Positions 1-13,000 of a stretch of DNA of 31,764 nucleotides are shown piece by piece. Location: assembly GCF_001039355.2 (NCBI RefSeq), contig NW_019773546.1:55663-87426 (forward strand), read 5' to 3'. The translations under genes and the position numbers were made by a program. Every line of letters starts with the position of its first letter. Positions within the stretch are counted from its first letter, which is position 1. The DNA comes from Lingula anatina (Eukaryota; Brachiopoda; Lingulata; Lingulida; Lingulidae). Below the pieces are notes generated by a model, which was not told where the DNA came from, did not search any database, and saw only the letters and a list, made by a program, of their open reading frames with translations.

Positions 1-347
1 TTTTTTTTTTTTTTTTTTTTTTTTTTTTTGAAACAGTATCGAGAGACATCTTATAGACATCCATAATCAATAATTGTATGTTTCTGTTAAAATATTATAC
101 GATAGTTTCAAAACCAACCACTTAATTCTCTGTTGAATTCAAAGTGGTTAACTATAGATTTTGAAATTACCATGAGGGACTATGTCTCAAGTTTATCCTA
201 ATTGTTTAACAATTATTTCATATATTCTTGTTCATGTTACAGATCAGTCCTTCAGACTTCGGAAAAGTCAATATTTGGACCCTTAAATATATGAGATGTT
301 ATTTAGAATTCTTACCTATCGATTCGATTGTTCTTCAAACTGGAGTC

Positions 348-351
<4 letters not shown>

Positions 352-415
<64 letters not shown>
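352..415. repeat. (GA)n microsatellite
   Basis: An uninterrupted GA/AG dinucleotide run of about 64 bp, roughly 32 units. It is intergenic. Confidence 0.97.
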
Positions 416-417
<2 letters not shown>

Positions 418-610
418 CACCTGCTGACCAAACACTAAAAACTGTGAGGACTAGGAAAATAATCTTTCCATATCTTTGGCTGCCAAGACCGCCTTCCATG
501 TCTGACCAAGGGTGCCAAATAATCACTAATCTTTTCGGGAAGTTCCAACATTTACGTGTCTGATTGACAAGCTCTGTTGATGTTTTTTTAACTTGGTGCA
601 GATTTGCTCC

Positions 611-653
<43 letters not shown>
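611..653. repeat. (TAT)n microsatellite
   Basis: An uninterrupted ATT/TAT trinucleotide run of about 43 bp. Any ORF through it simply translates the repeat (poly-I or poly-Y) and is not a gene. Confidence 0.97.
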
Positions 654-654
<1 letters not shown>

Positions 655-1081
655 TAATGAAACTTTGCGAAGGTCGTGTTTTACTGTCAAAGGTACTCTT
701 TTCATATATTCAAAAGACCAACACGGATGCATACACAACTGCACATACCCCATACAGGAGTATAAAGGACGTTTCATGCAAGCCCCTAGTTCTATTCAGA
801 AAGTCATCGAATTTCAATGAAATAATGGAAAGGGGTTTCCTTTTACCTGTCACCTTTCAAATCTGTCTTCCAAGGGCGAAATTTTATTGGCTACGAAGAC
901 TTGATACAAAGAAAAGTTTTTTCAACATCGACTGACTAACCTGTAGCTAATACAAACTTCCGCATTCCAAATACGTAAAAAAAGTATTCAAATTTCTGTA
1001 GCTTTCTCGAATATTCTTTGGACCAGCTAGTGCTTTGTTGCACTCAACAAATAGAACTAAACATGTCTAAATCTAACACCC

Positions 1082-1282
1082 CATTTCCATAGATTAGATC
1101 GACCTACTTTAGATCGACCTAACTCCCCGGGGTTCGCGCTAAATAGCTGTCAGCCGGGCGGATACGAAAGTTAATTACCCCTTACAGCTTGTAGTAGGCG
1201 GGGACGGACACTTAAGGGGGATTATCTGACAGTAATCTAGTGAGACTCCCCGCGGTGATAGATCGATCTAAAGTTGTGGGAA
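1082..1282. mobile_element. MITE-like element, family A, copy 1
   Basis: About 200 bp, homologous along its length to 10928-11131. The left end is CATTTCCATAGATTAGATCG. The right end contains GATAGATCGATCTAAAGTTG followed by TGGGAAC, an imperfect inverted repeat of the left. It is intergenic and non-coding. A local repeat of TAGATCGACCTA near the left end differs from copy 2. Confidence 0.75.
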
Positions 1283-1551
1283 CAGACCCTAAAACAAACC
1301 TCAGATACATTATTAACAGAATCCAAAAAGGGAGAAACGGGGAACGCGATAGCAGACGCGAAGAAAGCAAATTTCTGTGGAGGGCTTAGCATCATAAAAA
1401 GAAAAAGCGAGAGAGTATCAAAGGATATTATGTAGGGCCAACATGAAGTTGGAAATATGTTGTCTTGAGTCGAGCCCCAACGCAATATGTAAGTGACATA
1501 AACGGTGGACAGAGCCCCTACTGCCCCCCCCCTCCCCCCGCGCTATTTAAC

Positions 1552-1715
1552 GGGTTAAATCTCATATCTGAGGTTTTATTGCAAGGCCCCTGCAGCGACG
1601 GCGCGTGTGGAGGCGGGGAAGCCATCACGGAATTAGTCGGCGCTACTTTCAAATGAGTCGGTCATATGAAGTCCGCAGATTTGTTAGTCCGCGGATAAGC
1701 TTGTTCTGAATGGCC
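1552..1715. mobile_element. MITE-like element, family B, right-end fragment
   Basis: This matches 13917-14078, sharing GGTTAAATCT/GCTTAAATCT, CCCTGCAGCGAC, TGTGGAGGCGGGGA, TTAGTC and the terminal CTTGTTCTGAA. The matching left terminus is not found upstream, so the copy appears truncated. A C-rich tract at 1521-1540 lies just before it. Confidence 0.65.
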
Positions 1716-3239
1716 TTTGAGAGATCTGGTATAGTGTAGCCCTGTTTCCATGTCAACACAGTAGAAGATCCAAAGCGACAGTTAAAGGTACACTGTCACT
1801 CATTCTCCATATAGGGTCATTCAAAATTTGTTTTATTATTTACAAATTAAGCAAGCGAAAGAATTGTTTGCCCAATTGGATCTTAACTTATATCAGACTT
1901 ACAACTTAAAAGTAAAGAAGTATTACTATATCTATTTGTTCTCACATACACACAAAAAAAAAAATAAACAGTCTAAATTTTAAGCCTTCGTTACTGTCGC
2001 TTGCAGCACCATCTCACATTCTCCAATTGATCTAGTGCATTTTTACTACAGTAAAAAATCTGAAATTTTTCAAGAAGCGAGTATGATATCTAACGTCTCA
2101 GAAAATGACTGGAATGTTTATTTTAAATAACTCGACAAAAAGCTTGCGGCTACTTTCGCGGTGTCGCCCAGTTCTTAAAATTTTGAAAAAACCTTCATAA
2201 CGTCTTTTGCTGCAGGTCATTATTTTAAGTTGCTTGATGTTTTTGCAATATTTGAGTCATTAATAAAATCTTCCATTCGGTTACATCCATGGTTAGGTAG
2301 ACGATAAGGTGACAGGGCACGAAAACTGCTGTCTCATAGAGTAATTTGCAAACTATATTGTTAGTATTCATAACGTGTAAATATTAAACCATACAGTGAT
2401 AGGGTTCTTTTTAACACTTTCGTTACTAAAACCTTCGTTACTGTATGTGAAAATTTCCCATAATGGCAAGGCATGAATTAAAAATTTTCCACGATTTATA
2501 CAAAAAGCTCGATTTATCATTTATCATTACCCAGAGGTTTAGAAAAAGAAGTGTGGAATTTATATTTAACTTCATTTTTCACTTTTCTTCAAATGGACCT
2601 ACATTGTACGTATTGTGAATGAGTGCTGTTATCATAAGGAATTGGGCACGCAGTCTACGCAGATCGAAAAAAGTCAAGACACACAAACTGACCGCCAAAT
2701 AAAATCTGATCACGTGCCCACTTTACGGGCGTTTCAACTTAAGATTCTAGAAAAATACACCGCAATTCTCACATAAAAACAATTGCAATCAATGTAATCA
2801 ATAATAAAATTTCCTAAAAGCTGTTCTCAACTCCTTTAAAATTATCAGTCGATTCAATTGAGCGGATTTCATTTGGTAGCATATTCCATTTCGTTGGACC
2901 AGCCGACTTTAAGTGATGTACCTACGAGTTTCAAATAATCCACAGATGAAAACAAATACGTTCACCGAGGCAAGGTAAGAGGCGAATCAAAGATAAAGGC
3001 TTCTAAAAAGTTGTCTATTCAAACATCCCCATCTCACCGAATAGATTTTTATATATCCAATTTAAATCGACATGACATACTGCAACATTTGTGGTCAAGT
3101 TTTGATAAAAGGGATAAAAACTTCTCATTTTGGTGAAGTTAATGACGATTTTCTCACATTTACCAATGTTAAATTAATCCATTCCAACATTCAAAGTTAG
3201 TTTTTTTAAAATCATTTCACAGATTGTTACGGAGAAAAG

Positions 3240-4075
3240 CCACACATTTTACTGAGAGAATTTATTTGGCTTCTATAAACATCTGAGTATGCACATACAA
3301 AAGCAGAGATGGGAGCAAATAAAGACAGGACCATCACTTTAAATTTACATCCGCAATACATCTGATATATGATACCTAACATACTGCCTTTGACAAGGAA
3401 CCCTAAAAATTAGTTTACAAAAGATGCTCTGCCACAGTCCAACTCTGTACAGGTCCCACCCCCTTCCCCAATCCCCTAAGCAAATTATCAACATAGCTTT
3501 CAAGCATCTATGGAGTGGATGTAGTAAAAGAACCGCTGCAACAGATTGTTATCCTGAGGAAACATAGCTAAATTACAAAGTGCTCTGTCACATCAGTGGG
3601 TTTTTCTCTTTTTTTCTGCTTTTTACTTTTTTTTTCTCTTAACTGAAAATTCCCAGTTTGGGATTTCATGCTTTCTTATATATATACTTACGAACAACAC
3701 AGTTAAGTTGTTAGTTATACTTATAGAACCAAAACACTGTTGCTGAGATGACTCTAGATCAAGCAGTCCACTTGGGTCTGATAGTCTTGTTTTTACTTTC
3801 CCTATTGGTCATGACAAATACTTTTTTTTTGTTTTTTTTTTAAATATTTTTTTCTTCCAACTTTGTTGTTGCTCTTGAAATTTGCCTTCTAACTTCGCTG
3901 ATCTTTAGCCTCAAACTGAAAAGTTGGAGGAGTAGATGTTCCTTCATACTCCAAACATCCAAGCTCTAAAAGGAGAAAGCTTTCTCTAACACCACACTAT
4001 TCTCCTGCTGTTGTTGTTTTCCTTTTTACTGGACTTTCAAATTCGAGACTTAATATTTGTTGCTGTTGCTTCTTG
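3240..4075 (-). other. Probable caprin 3' UTR
   Basis: This stretch follows the caprin stop codon and is AT-rich, with poly-T and poly-A tracts and no supported ORF. An AATAAA on the minus strand lies at 3266-3261, with no equally clear alternative nearer the stop. Cleavage around 3240-3250 would give a 3' UTR of about 0.8 kb. The end point is inferred. Confidence 0.5.
3261..3266 (-). promoter_or_regulatory. Candidate polyadenylation signal of caprin
   Basis: Canonical AATAAA read on the minus strand (tttatt on plus), about 810 nt downstream of the caprin stop codon. It is assigned by position and motif only. Confidence 0.45.
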
Positions 4076-7000
4076 TTATGCTGCCACTTGTGGAGGTGTT
4101 GACCCACCATAGCTGTTGGATTTTCCGCCATAATTTCCCCTTCCCCCTCTTCCTGCACTACCACCACGGGGTCCACCTCTGTATCCTGAAATACAAGAGA
4201 AAATGTAAACAGGAAGGGAAAAAAAAGCAAACTTATGTTAATGTTCTACATTTACAGGAAGGACTGGTTAACAAAAAGGGCAGACTGTGTTGACCGATCT
4301 AGTTCATCTACTAAGAATTATCATTATTGCAATTTTCACCACCATTATCCCTTCCCCAATAACAATTTAGTTATGACGTCTCAATTATCAGCTGTAGCAT
4401 TTATTGCTACAACTCCCACCTTTACACCACACTCCATACAAGATTAATCTTAAATTGACTTGGGACTAAGTTCTGTGACATTTCGGTCTCAAGTGTTATT
4501 CATTAGCACTATAATATATAATAATACTGCCTGTTGAAAATAAGATCTCTGTGAACATATCATAGCATCCATGCTATTCATATAAAAACATTTTTTAAAA
4601 ATCAATGCATCTTTTTTGCAAACAAGACAAACATATAAAATACTTAAACATTAAGCAAATAAAAACTGGGAACATCTCAGCCCACCAACTTAAGCCTCTC
4701 CAATCTGAAGTATCTACCATATCTGCCTGCAAATCTAAGCTAACATAGACAGGATGTGCCAACAAAATGGATATCTATATAATAACTTGGAGGTTTTTTC
4801 CTTATTAAATTTTTCAAAACAAATTCAATAAAATCCAACATGCAAAAAGGAAAAATCAAAAGCTTCCTTTATCAACTGTTCTCGCGGGAGATATTTTGAT
4901 AATCAAACAATATTTGTATCCCACTAAAAAAAAAGAACAGAATTCCATCCCTAACACCAAGAGCTTCCTCTTTCAACATTTTTTTTTTAATGGAAACTCC
5001 ATATAGCCCAAGTGCTCCCACGCACCTCCACCCCTGTGTGCACCAGCGCCTTGCTTGTTATAAGTGTCCAACCCACCATTCACTCCCTGGTATCCTTCAG
5101 GCCTGTAGTTGCTACGAGGCGGGTAGCCATGATACGTGCCTACAAATCACAGAGGAGCACACAGTTAACACGCAGCATGCTCAGGTGATCAGGGGGAAAA
5201 GGGGGGGGGGGGGCAAAACCGATAGGGTTTTTAAAATATAGTATATCATTTTTTTTTTTGTCTTACTCAAACCTAGACAAATCAGAAAGATTATTCAATG
5301 CAAGAGATCAACAGGTGGAAAAAAAGCAAATGGTATTCATCACAAAGGAAAAGGCAAAGCTTCAGCTTCTTTATTCATTCAGTTGGTTTCTGATAGGTTA
5401 GAAACAGACCTTGAAAATCTGAAAAAACAGTTGGGACAACTTACATACTTTGGACAATTCATATGCTGGATAAAATGGGGCAATGGGAATTAAACAGGAC
5501 TAACATGATACCAAATTTCCCCCAAAAAAATATATTCGTGAAAATCACATCTCATATTTCATAACAGGAGAAACAAAGCAAACTGAAGCATTTTTGTGAG
5601 AGCCTTCCACCCAGAACTGATAGGTAGAAAATATTTTGTGAGGTACAGTGTGGCATTGGGCCAATGATTTGCGTGCTCAAACAAAATAAGCACTCCCACC
5701 TCCTCCTCTTATTCCTATTGATTAGTGAAGCAAAATGCCAGGGAACAGGAAAAAGAAAAAGCACATACTGCACACATTTTTCTCTCCTTACTCTTAGCAA
5801 AATATCTATTAGTACACTGAAGACAAACATTTTTAACATGGTCACCAACAAGGCAATCATCACTTCTTCCAAAGCCACAAATGTCAGAAAAAGTCTGCAG
5901 TTAAAGAATGACTTACCCCTTGCTCCCCTCGATTCTCCTCCGCCTCTTCCTCCCCGGAAACCGCCTCTTGAATTGAAAGGGGGGCCACCTCTACCACCAC
6001 GGTATCCAGAGTTCATTCCTCGTCCTCCACGTGGTCCACCTCTTGAGCCACCACGTCCACCATAGCCATTGAACTGATTCCGTGAATAGCCACCTGCTGC
6101 TTGGAAAATGAATAATTTACTAGTAAAACTAAAAATAGGAATGATTCTTTCCCTTCATATTTTAAAATATAATTACGATACCAAGACATAAAAGATATTT
6201 AACAATATGTCAAGAAACATGTCAAACAGTTCACAAAAATTTCTGCATAAAATGACTTCACAAATCAGATAGACATAAACATAGAAAAGTGACTACTGTA
6301 AATGTTAACTGGAATATTTCATCAGCCTCAAAGCCAATCTTTAAGTGAGAGTCCCGGTGGAGTTAGGTCAACTTAGTTAGACCCAACTAACTCATTCTGG
6401 GTTTTCAAAAAAAATTTTCAGTCCTTTACTTATTCAGCCAGGGGTCAGTTTCGGCTCTATCAGAATTCAACTCCAAATCTTGGAATTCTGCTATTACGTA
6501 GAAAAAGTCCATGTCTGTTTCAGTTCACACTACTCATTAAAACCACCTATCCATGTCCTTACAGTTATAGTCTGACGTCATGTCTTGCTGTCCCATGCTA
6601 TCCACTGTGGTAGCAATGCTGCTGGATTCTGTGTGAGCTGCTGGAGCCTGAGTATACATAGACTGGAATACAGGGGCACTGGCGTTCATTGTGAATGTCT
6701 TCTTCTCCTGAAAGCAACATGGATGGAAAATGAGCAGTAGAGTNTTTACTTATTCAGCCAGGGGTCAGTTTCGGCTCTATCAGAATTCAACTCCAAATCT
6801 TGGAATTCTGCTATTACGTAGAAAAAGTCCATGTCTGTTTCAGTTCACACTACTCATTAAAACCACCTATCCATGTCCTTACAGTTATAGTCTGACGTCA
6901 TGTCTTGCTGTCCCATGCTATCCACTGTGGTAGCAATGCTGCTGGATTCTGTGTGAGCTGCTGGAGCCTGAGTATACATAGACTGGAATACAGGGGCACT

Positions 7001-10000
7001 GGCGTTCATTGTGAATGTCTTCTTCTCCTGGAAGCAACATGGATGGAAAATGAGCAGTAGAGTCTGGTATTTTTGTCTAAAGAAAAAATTATGATCCAAT
7101 GCCCAATCGAACAAGTTGGAAATATTCCCATGTTTGGCATCAATACTTATTTTTTAAATAACAATGGTATTAATATACTGACCAATTTTCCAAATATTCA
7201 TATTTGTTTTAAAAATTTTTAAAACAGTGCCAGTCATACTCTTTAATCTCACATATTACTTACGTCAGCCTGTTGATCTGTGAGGGTCGTCTGGTTTGGT
7301 AAAGGAATACTAGGGGGCACATCAGGCAGCGTTCTATCTCCGTCATTCAAGTTCATGTGTGTATGTTCCAGGCCAGTGCTGCCGTAGGAGGACGGCGCAT
7401 TTTGTGACATCATGTCATAGCCCTGACTGCCATAGGCAGACGTGTCATAGCTGGATTGCTGTTGACTTTGTAATGTTTGTTTTTGTGGCTGTGTTGATTC
7501 TGACTGGAAATACTGCTGCTGCTGCTGTTCCTGCAGCTGTTCGCTATGATGATCGGCCTGGTCACCCCAAGACTGCGAGGAGAGACCACTGCCATCTATA
7601 ATATTGGAGAAAAAGAAAAATTTTCCAAGAACTACAGAAGGAAAAACTGGCCATTAGAGCTCAAGAAGCTCATTGGTCATCTAACATATTCAAAATTTCA
7701 GGTGTAGCCCCATAAACTTCAATACACCTTTGTCACAATGATAGACCCATGCACAAAAAATGTATTTCACATTTGAAGTTCCATGCCTGAGTGGCATTTT
7801 ATGTTTTATGGCTATCTGACCTTCAACAGCAACTTACCTGTCTGTGATTGTGGATGAGGAATCTTTGGCACCATGGGCTGAGCAGCTACAACTGCTGGGT
7901 CCACATGGGGGGAGTCTGGCTCAATCTGGGATTCCTGGAGAAAGTCGTACGTGCCCTGAACCGACGACACAATCTCCTGGAATGGCCTTTGCTGATTTTG
8001 ATACGCTGCTGCAGCAACGGCTGCAGTCATGGCTTCTTGGGAGGGGGTTTCAGTATAGAATGAGATGCCCACCATGTTTGTTCCGTTGCCTTGCTGCTGG
8101 GTCTGTGGGGGTTGCTGGGTTTGGGGAGGATGGGTTGCACTGTCCTGAGGCAGGGAAGTCATACGCACCTCAGAGGAACTCTGATCAGGGACTTCATCCG
8201 TCTTCACCATCACATACTCCTCACTGTTTCCACTGCTGTCCTCAGAAGCTGGAATTTATCATTAAACCTGATTGAAATTCTGCTATATTAGGTCAGTTTT
8301 AACAATAGCACAGAGAGCAAAGCTGTTCTACTCTGAATTTTTTAAAATTTTAATATTTTCCCCCTTTCAAAATAAAAATTGGTTTTAATGCTATTTTATG
8401 TATGCCTTTTCAGTGTACATAATTAGAGACAAATCCATACCATTGTCTTGCTGGTCTGCCGTTTCTTCGGCAGGGGGGTTGGTAAAATAGCCACAGCCAT
8501 CAATCTTGCTCAGGAGTTCTTTCAGAGCCTTGTAGGTGGTCCCCAAGACTGGCTTGTCCTTGGCATCTAGCAGGTTCACGATGTGTTCAGAGGCTTCATT
8601 CAGCTGTTTCTCATAACTTGAAAGATTGAAGAGGCAGGATTGCTTAGTGCTTAACATATTCAATGACTTGTTTCTGGTTTGTTCGACTTTAAAATTAAAC
8701 TGACCACTTGTCAAACATGGCCTTATGTTACGTGATATTTATATCTGCCATTTTTCAATTCAAATTTGAAATCTGACTGTTTGAAAGAATGACATTTACG
8801 TGCACTGTATTGCTGGTAAAAAATTGTCAATTTTAACATGATTGCATTCCATCTTCTTAATGAAAATGGATACAACCAAAAACATAACTTTCAGGATGAC
8901 CCATGCAAATTTCTCACCTGGTCTCCCCCTCTCTGGTCGGACTAATTAACTTGAACAGCTCGTCCAGATGGTTAAGATTCTCATCAGTCAAAACCTGGAA
9001 CAATTGAATAAAACCATATGAAAGCATTTAAATTCAATGTAAATTTGAATTTATAATGTTTTTGTATTATATTTGTGATGGAAGGTTCTACTAGAATATT
9101 ATATGAAACTATCCGAGATGAGATGTTTAAAAGATAAAATGCAGGCCGTCCAATATTTCAAATAATACCAGCTCTCTACAAGGTTCCACATCGTGGTCAA
9201 GTCACTTTTTCACTTAAGTCCCATGTTTCAAAGATACTAACCACTGCGCCTCTTTTCCCTTCCTTAAAGTCCTGCCTCACAGCTTCAGACCCCATGTTGT
9301 CCAAGACGTTCTGAAGATGTAAAAGTTCACGCATTCGCCGTGCCTCTTGTGCTTGCTTCTCACCCTTTTCACGCTTCTGTTGCTTCTTCAGCATCTTTTC
9401 AGACTGAAACAAGGTACAATAAGATCATACTTTAAACAATACAATTAACATTTCCGTAATTGGATTTTTGGGTACAAAAAAAAAAACAACTCGATAATCA
9501 AAACAATTATGATAAAGCAACGTTTATTTTTATATTCTGAAGAACTGGGAATTTCATTTATTTGAAGACACGGATCCTACCTCCGCCTGAATTTGCATAA
9601 ACTGTTTCTGCAGGTCCCTTGCAAACTCCAGATTGATGATCACAGAATCATACTTGTCTATGGCTTCCTGAAATAGCAAATGAATACATGGACTTGTAAT
9701 TCACTCTGTTGCCCCAGTATGCAAACATTTCATAAAAATGAAAAACATAAGGTGTGACGTTTCTTATTTAACTAAATGCAATAAAACTAATATGTAATAA
9801 GAATAAATGGCCTGTCCTTCAATATTCCACCACCATTAGCTGTCAAAATATTATATAAAAGTCAGGAATTGATTATTTACATCTGCATCAATTCTGAGAG
9901 ACAATCTATGCACAACACTGCAATAAGCAATGCTAAGGTAATAAAACAAAAGAAATAAAAAAACTAGATATCAAACATGTACTTCCACAGAAAGATTCAT

Positions 10001-13000
10001 TACAAAAAAAAGCATTGATTATCACATTGATAGTGTGATCTAGAAGGGCTGTGTCATCTGAGGTACTCCAGTTAGCAGGCTTTCATACATTCCACACCTA
10101 GGACAGAAAATTCAATTTTGATGTTTAATACATTTGGCTACATTAACAGTAGGAACAGGCCTTGACAAAAAGGATTGCCCAGAGCGAGATCATACTGATT
10201 TTGGGCAAGTCCACTTGCCTGAATGCTTGTCTGACCAGGCAAAAGAAAAAAATTTAAACAAAAGAACAGAGATTTAATTTTACATCCTTATCAATATGTC
10301 ATCAAATGCATTTGGCCATAGCCATCTTTCATCACCTTCCCTTGCTTAATATCCTTTGCCTATTTTCATTAGTCGACAGTGTTTCATTCAGTTGTTAGCT
10401 GACCAATAGCTTTTGCTCTTGCAAGACTGTGTGCACAAGAGGAGGGCTTTCTCACTACATTTTCGTAGAGTTTCAAAATAATATTTAATTTTGCTTTTCT
10501 GTGGAAGAAAAAACTGATGACATCACGTCATGGTGTCTTAACTTAGCTTTCAAGCAGTGAATGGTTAAAAAAGATTATGTAGAGCCCTGAATAACATCCA
10601 ATTATATGGATTGTGTATATGATGATACAACGCCAGATCTCACCTGTTGTATGACTATAATAAAGGCATGGCTTTTATTTCGCACATCACATTCATAGAT
10701 TTGACAATGAGATTGATGAGTGGTTCACTTCACTAGTAGTAATTCATTTGCCGCAGCATATTAATATTGAGATAGTATACTGAACAGGTGGACTAAGAAA
10801 AATCAAGACTTAGCTGATGCAATATTCTCAAGAACACCACCTGATTAGATAGTAAGAAAGCCAGTTAGCTTCAACAACGACAACAATCTCTAATTCTTGA
10901 CATATTGATTGGAACAAATTAAGAGTTCATTCCCATAGATTTAGATCGATCCATCCGGATCGACCTAACTCCCAGGAGGTTCACGCTAAATTGCAGTCAG
11001 CCGAGCGGGCACGACATTAAATTACTCCCTTACAGCTTTTAGTAGGCGGGACAGCTGCTTAAGCTGGCGAAGCTGACAGCAATCTAATGGACTCTCCACA
11101 GGGATAGATCGATCTAAAATCTGTGGGAATGGGGTCTAAGTCAAATTGATCAAGCCTACCACATGATGTGACAATTTTCAATCCCACATGTACATGTACT
11201 AATTTTAAGATAACCAGGATCTAATAAAATTCGCTTGATTGCTGTACATAAATATTGTAAAATGTGTTATGATTATTAACCTGTATGATTTTTTAAAAAA
11301 TAATGAGTTGTGCCATCTTCAATGTGATGAAATTAACACCCAGATATTTCCTTACCCTATGTACGTAAATTGTATTAACAAAGGAAAAATTCTGTGAGAT
11401 GTAATTTAAACGTGATTAGAAGTTTCAATTACAATTAAGATGAATACTAGTAAATTCACCGACTTTCAATAATGCAGCAGTTTGGTAGTCTGTCTGCGTG
11501 GGAAGCCATTAGAAGATAGCTTAACTTCAGGTAATTCATTAATATAACAGTTTCCATTAGTAAATTGTAGAAGACACCATGCTTGTGTTAGTGCACATTC
11601 TGTATATAGGGAGAGGAAGTCTTAATGTCAAAATCAAAAACATTCAAGAATAAAAAAAACTTTAAACGAACCAAGTAAGTTTAGTTGAATTGTTTCATGC
11701 ATTTTTAGATAGAAAGACAATTATCTATTAATCTAATTCTTATTATTCATATCAAGCTGTATTTTTAGTCCAGGTGACAGGACTTTGCAGGGAAGAGGAA
11801 TGTTATATGGTCATTTAATGAACAAATTATAGTTAAATATTTGAATTCATTTTCACTGTTTAAAAATGGTTTGTCAATAAAATCACTTCAGACCTTATAG
11901 TAGGCATAGCATAAAATAAACCTACAATACAACCAAAAGAACTAACCAATATCAGATATGCATCTAAATATCACTATAGACAGGGACAAGCACAAAAAAA
12001 TGCAAATAGAAACCAATACCAACCTTTTGGTCTTCATTGAGCGTTTCTCCATTGTTGTATTTCTCACGGTAACCATCTAGCTTGCCCTGTAATTTAATAA
12101 TCAACATAAAATATAGTTAGATATTCTTTTCACAATGTAATAATCAATTACAAACAACTATTTCTCTTACACAGTTACAAACAACAGTGACCATTAAGAT
12201 CTTGTCAACACACTTTTGATGTTAAACAAAATGACCTTAAAACACCCCTTGTAGCCTGCTTTAACTTCAAATATAGCCTTGCTAAAAATCTTTATAAACT
12301 TCAAATCAACATAAACCACACCATACCCATTACTTCAATTACAAGCTATGGCAATTACAGTGAACAGCAAGAGCCGCAGTTGGAGATATATTTAGCAGTA
12401 ACAATTTCATTTCACCTTATTAACTAGAACTACGTCATGTAAATGAATCGTAAACAAAGGCTGACTCAGCAGTGTGTTCTGATCAAGTGACAGGGTGACA
12501 TTTCAGTCTGATCGGAAGATGATGCAGTGAACAGTCAACAGTGACAACAAAATTGGCTTCAAAACATATTCAAGTTTTTCGAATCAACTTCGAGTGTCTG
12601 TCCACTGAGAGATGACAGATCGAACGAGCACATGTCCGCATCCGCCATTTTGCATTTTTCATATCCTGGTTCCCAACCCCTTACAATTACAAACCTTCGA
12701 ATAACTAAAGCCAAAAGGGCATATATCCGATCTAAGGGCAACGTCATCAGCACTTGTAAGATTTTTACACCAAAACATTAAAATTTCCCCGATTGTTACT
12801 CAACGTTTTTCAACTTCTTTTTGGTCTTACGTCTTTCACTTCATTCATTCCAAAACCATCGTCTACTACACCTCATTTAAAAATTGTCAATTATGTGACT
12901 AAAGGCATAATCGATCGAATTGGCTTTACCTTCCTCTTTTCCAGGTTTCTAACTTTCTTATCCACAACGATAAGTGCAGCTTTGATGGGGCTGTCGCCCT

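Larger units (their letters stand above)
1..3239. other. Intergenic region, no gene recognised
   Basis: The window opens with 29 T residues and holds two microsatellites (352-415, 611-653), two MITE-like copies (1082-1282, 1552-1715), and a 13-bp direct repeat CCTTCGTTACTGT at 1985-1997 and 2432-2444. The last hints at another degraded repeat. The rest (655-1081, 1283-1551, 1716-3239) is AT-rich with no ORF that resembles a protein and no exon-like chain that I can support. Confidence 0.7.

Noticed and set aside
564-935. ORF of 123 aa with a long isoleucine run
   Set aside because: It is a translation of the (TAT)n microsatellite and AT-rich flanks, with no protein-like composition or homology.
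1082-1282. Possible tRNA-derived SINE, because of GGTTCGCGCTA resembling a B box
   Set aside because: It has no A box, no tRNA-like fold and no 3' tail, and the inverted ends fit a MITE better.
5664-6065. Plus-strand ORF rich in PPLPPR/PPRGPP
   Set aside because: It is the antisense of the caprin RGG-coding exon; GGRGG read backwards gives proline-rich sequence.
12559-12753. Minus-strand ORF of 64 aa in caprin intron 1
   Set aside because: It has no downstream exon in phase and no recognised motif. Only the YY1-like DNA motif inside it is worth noting.
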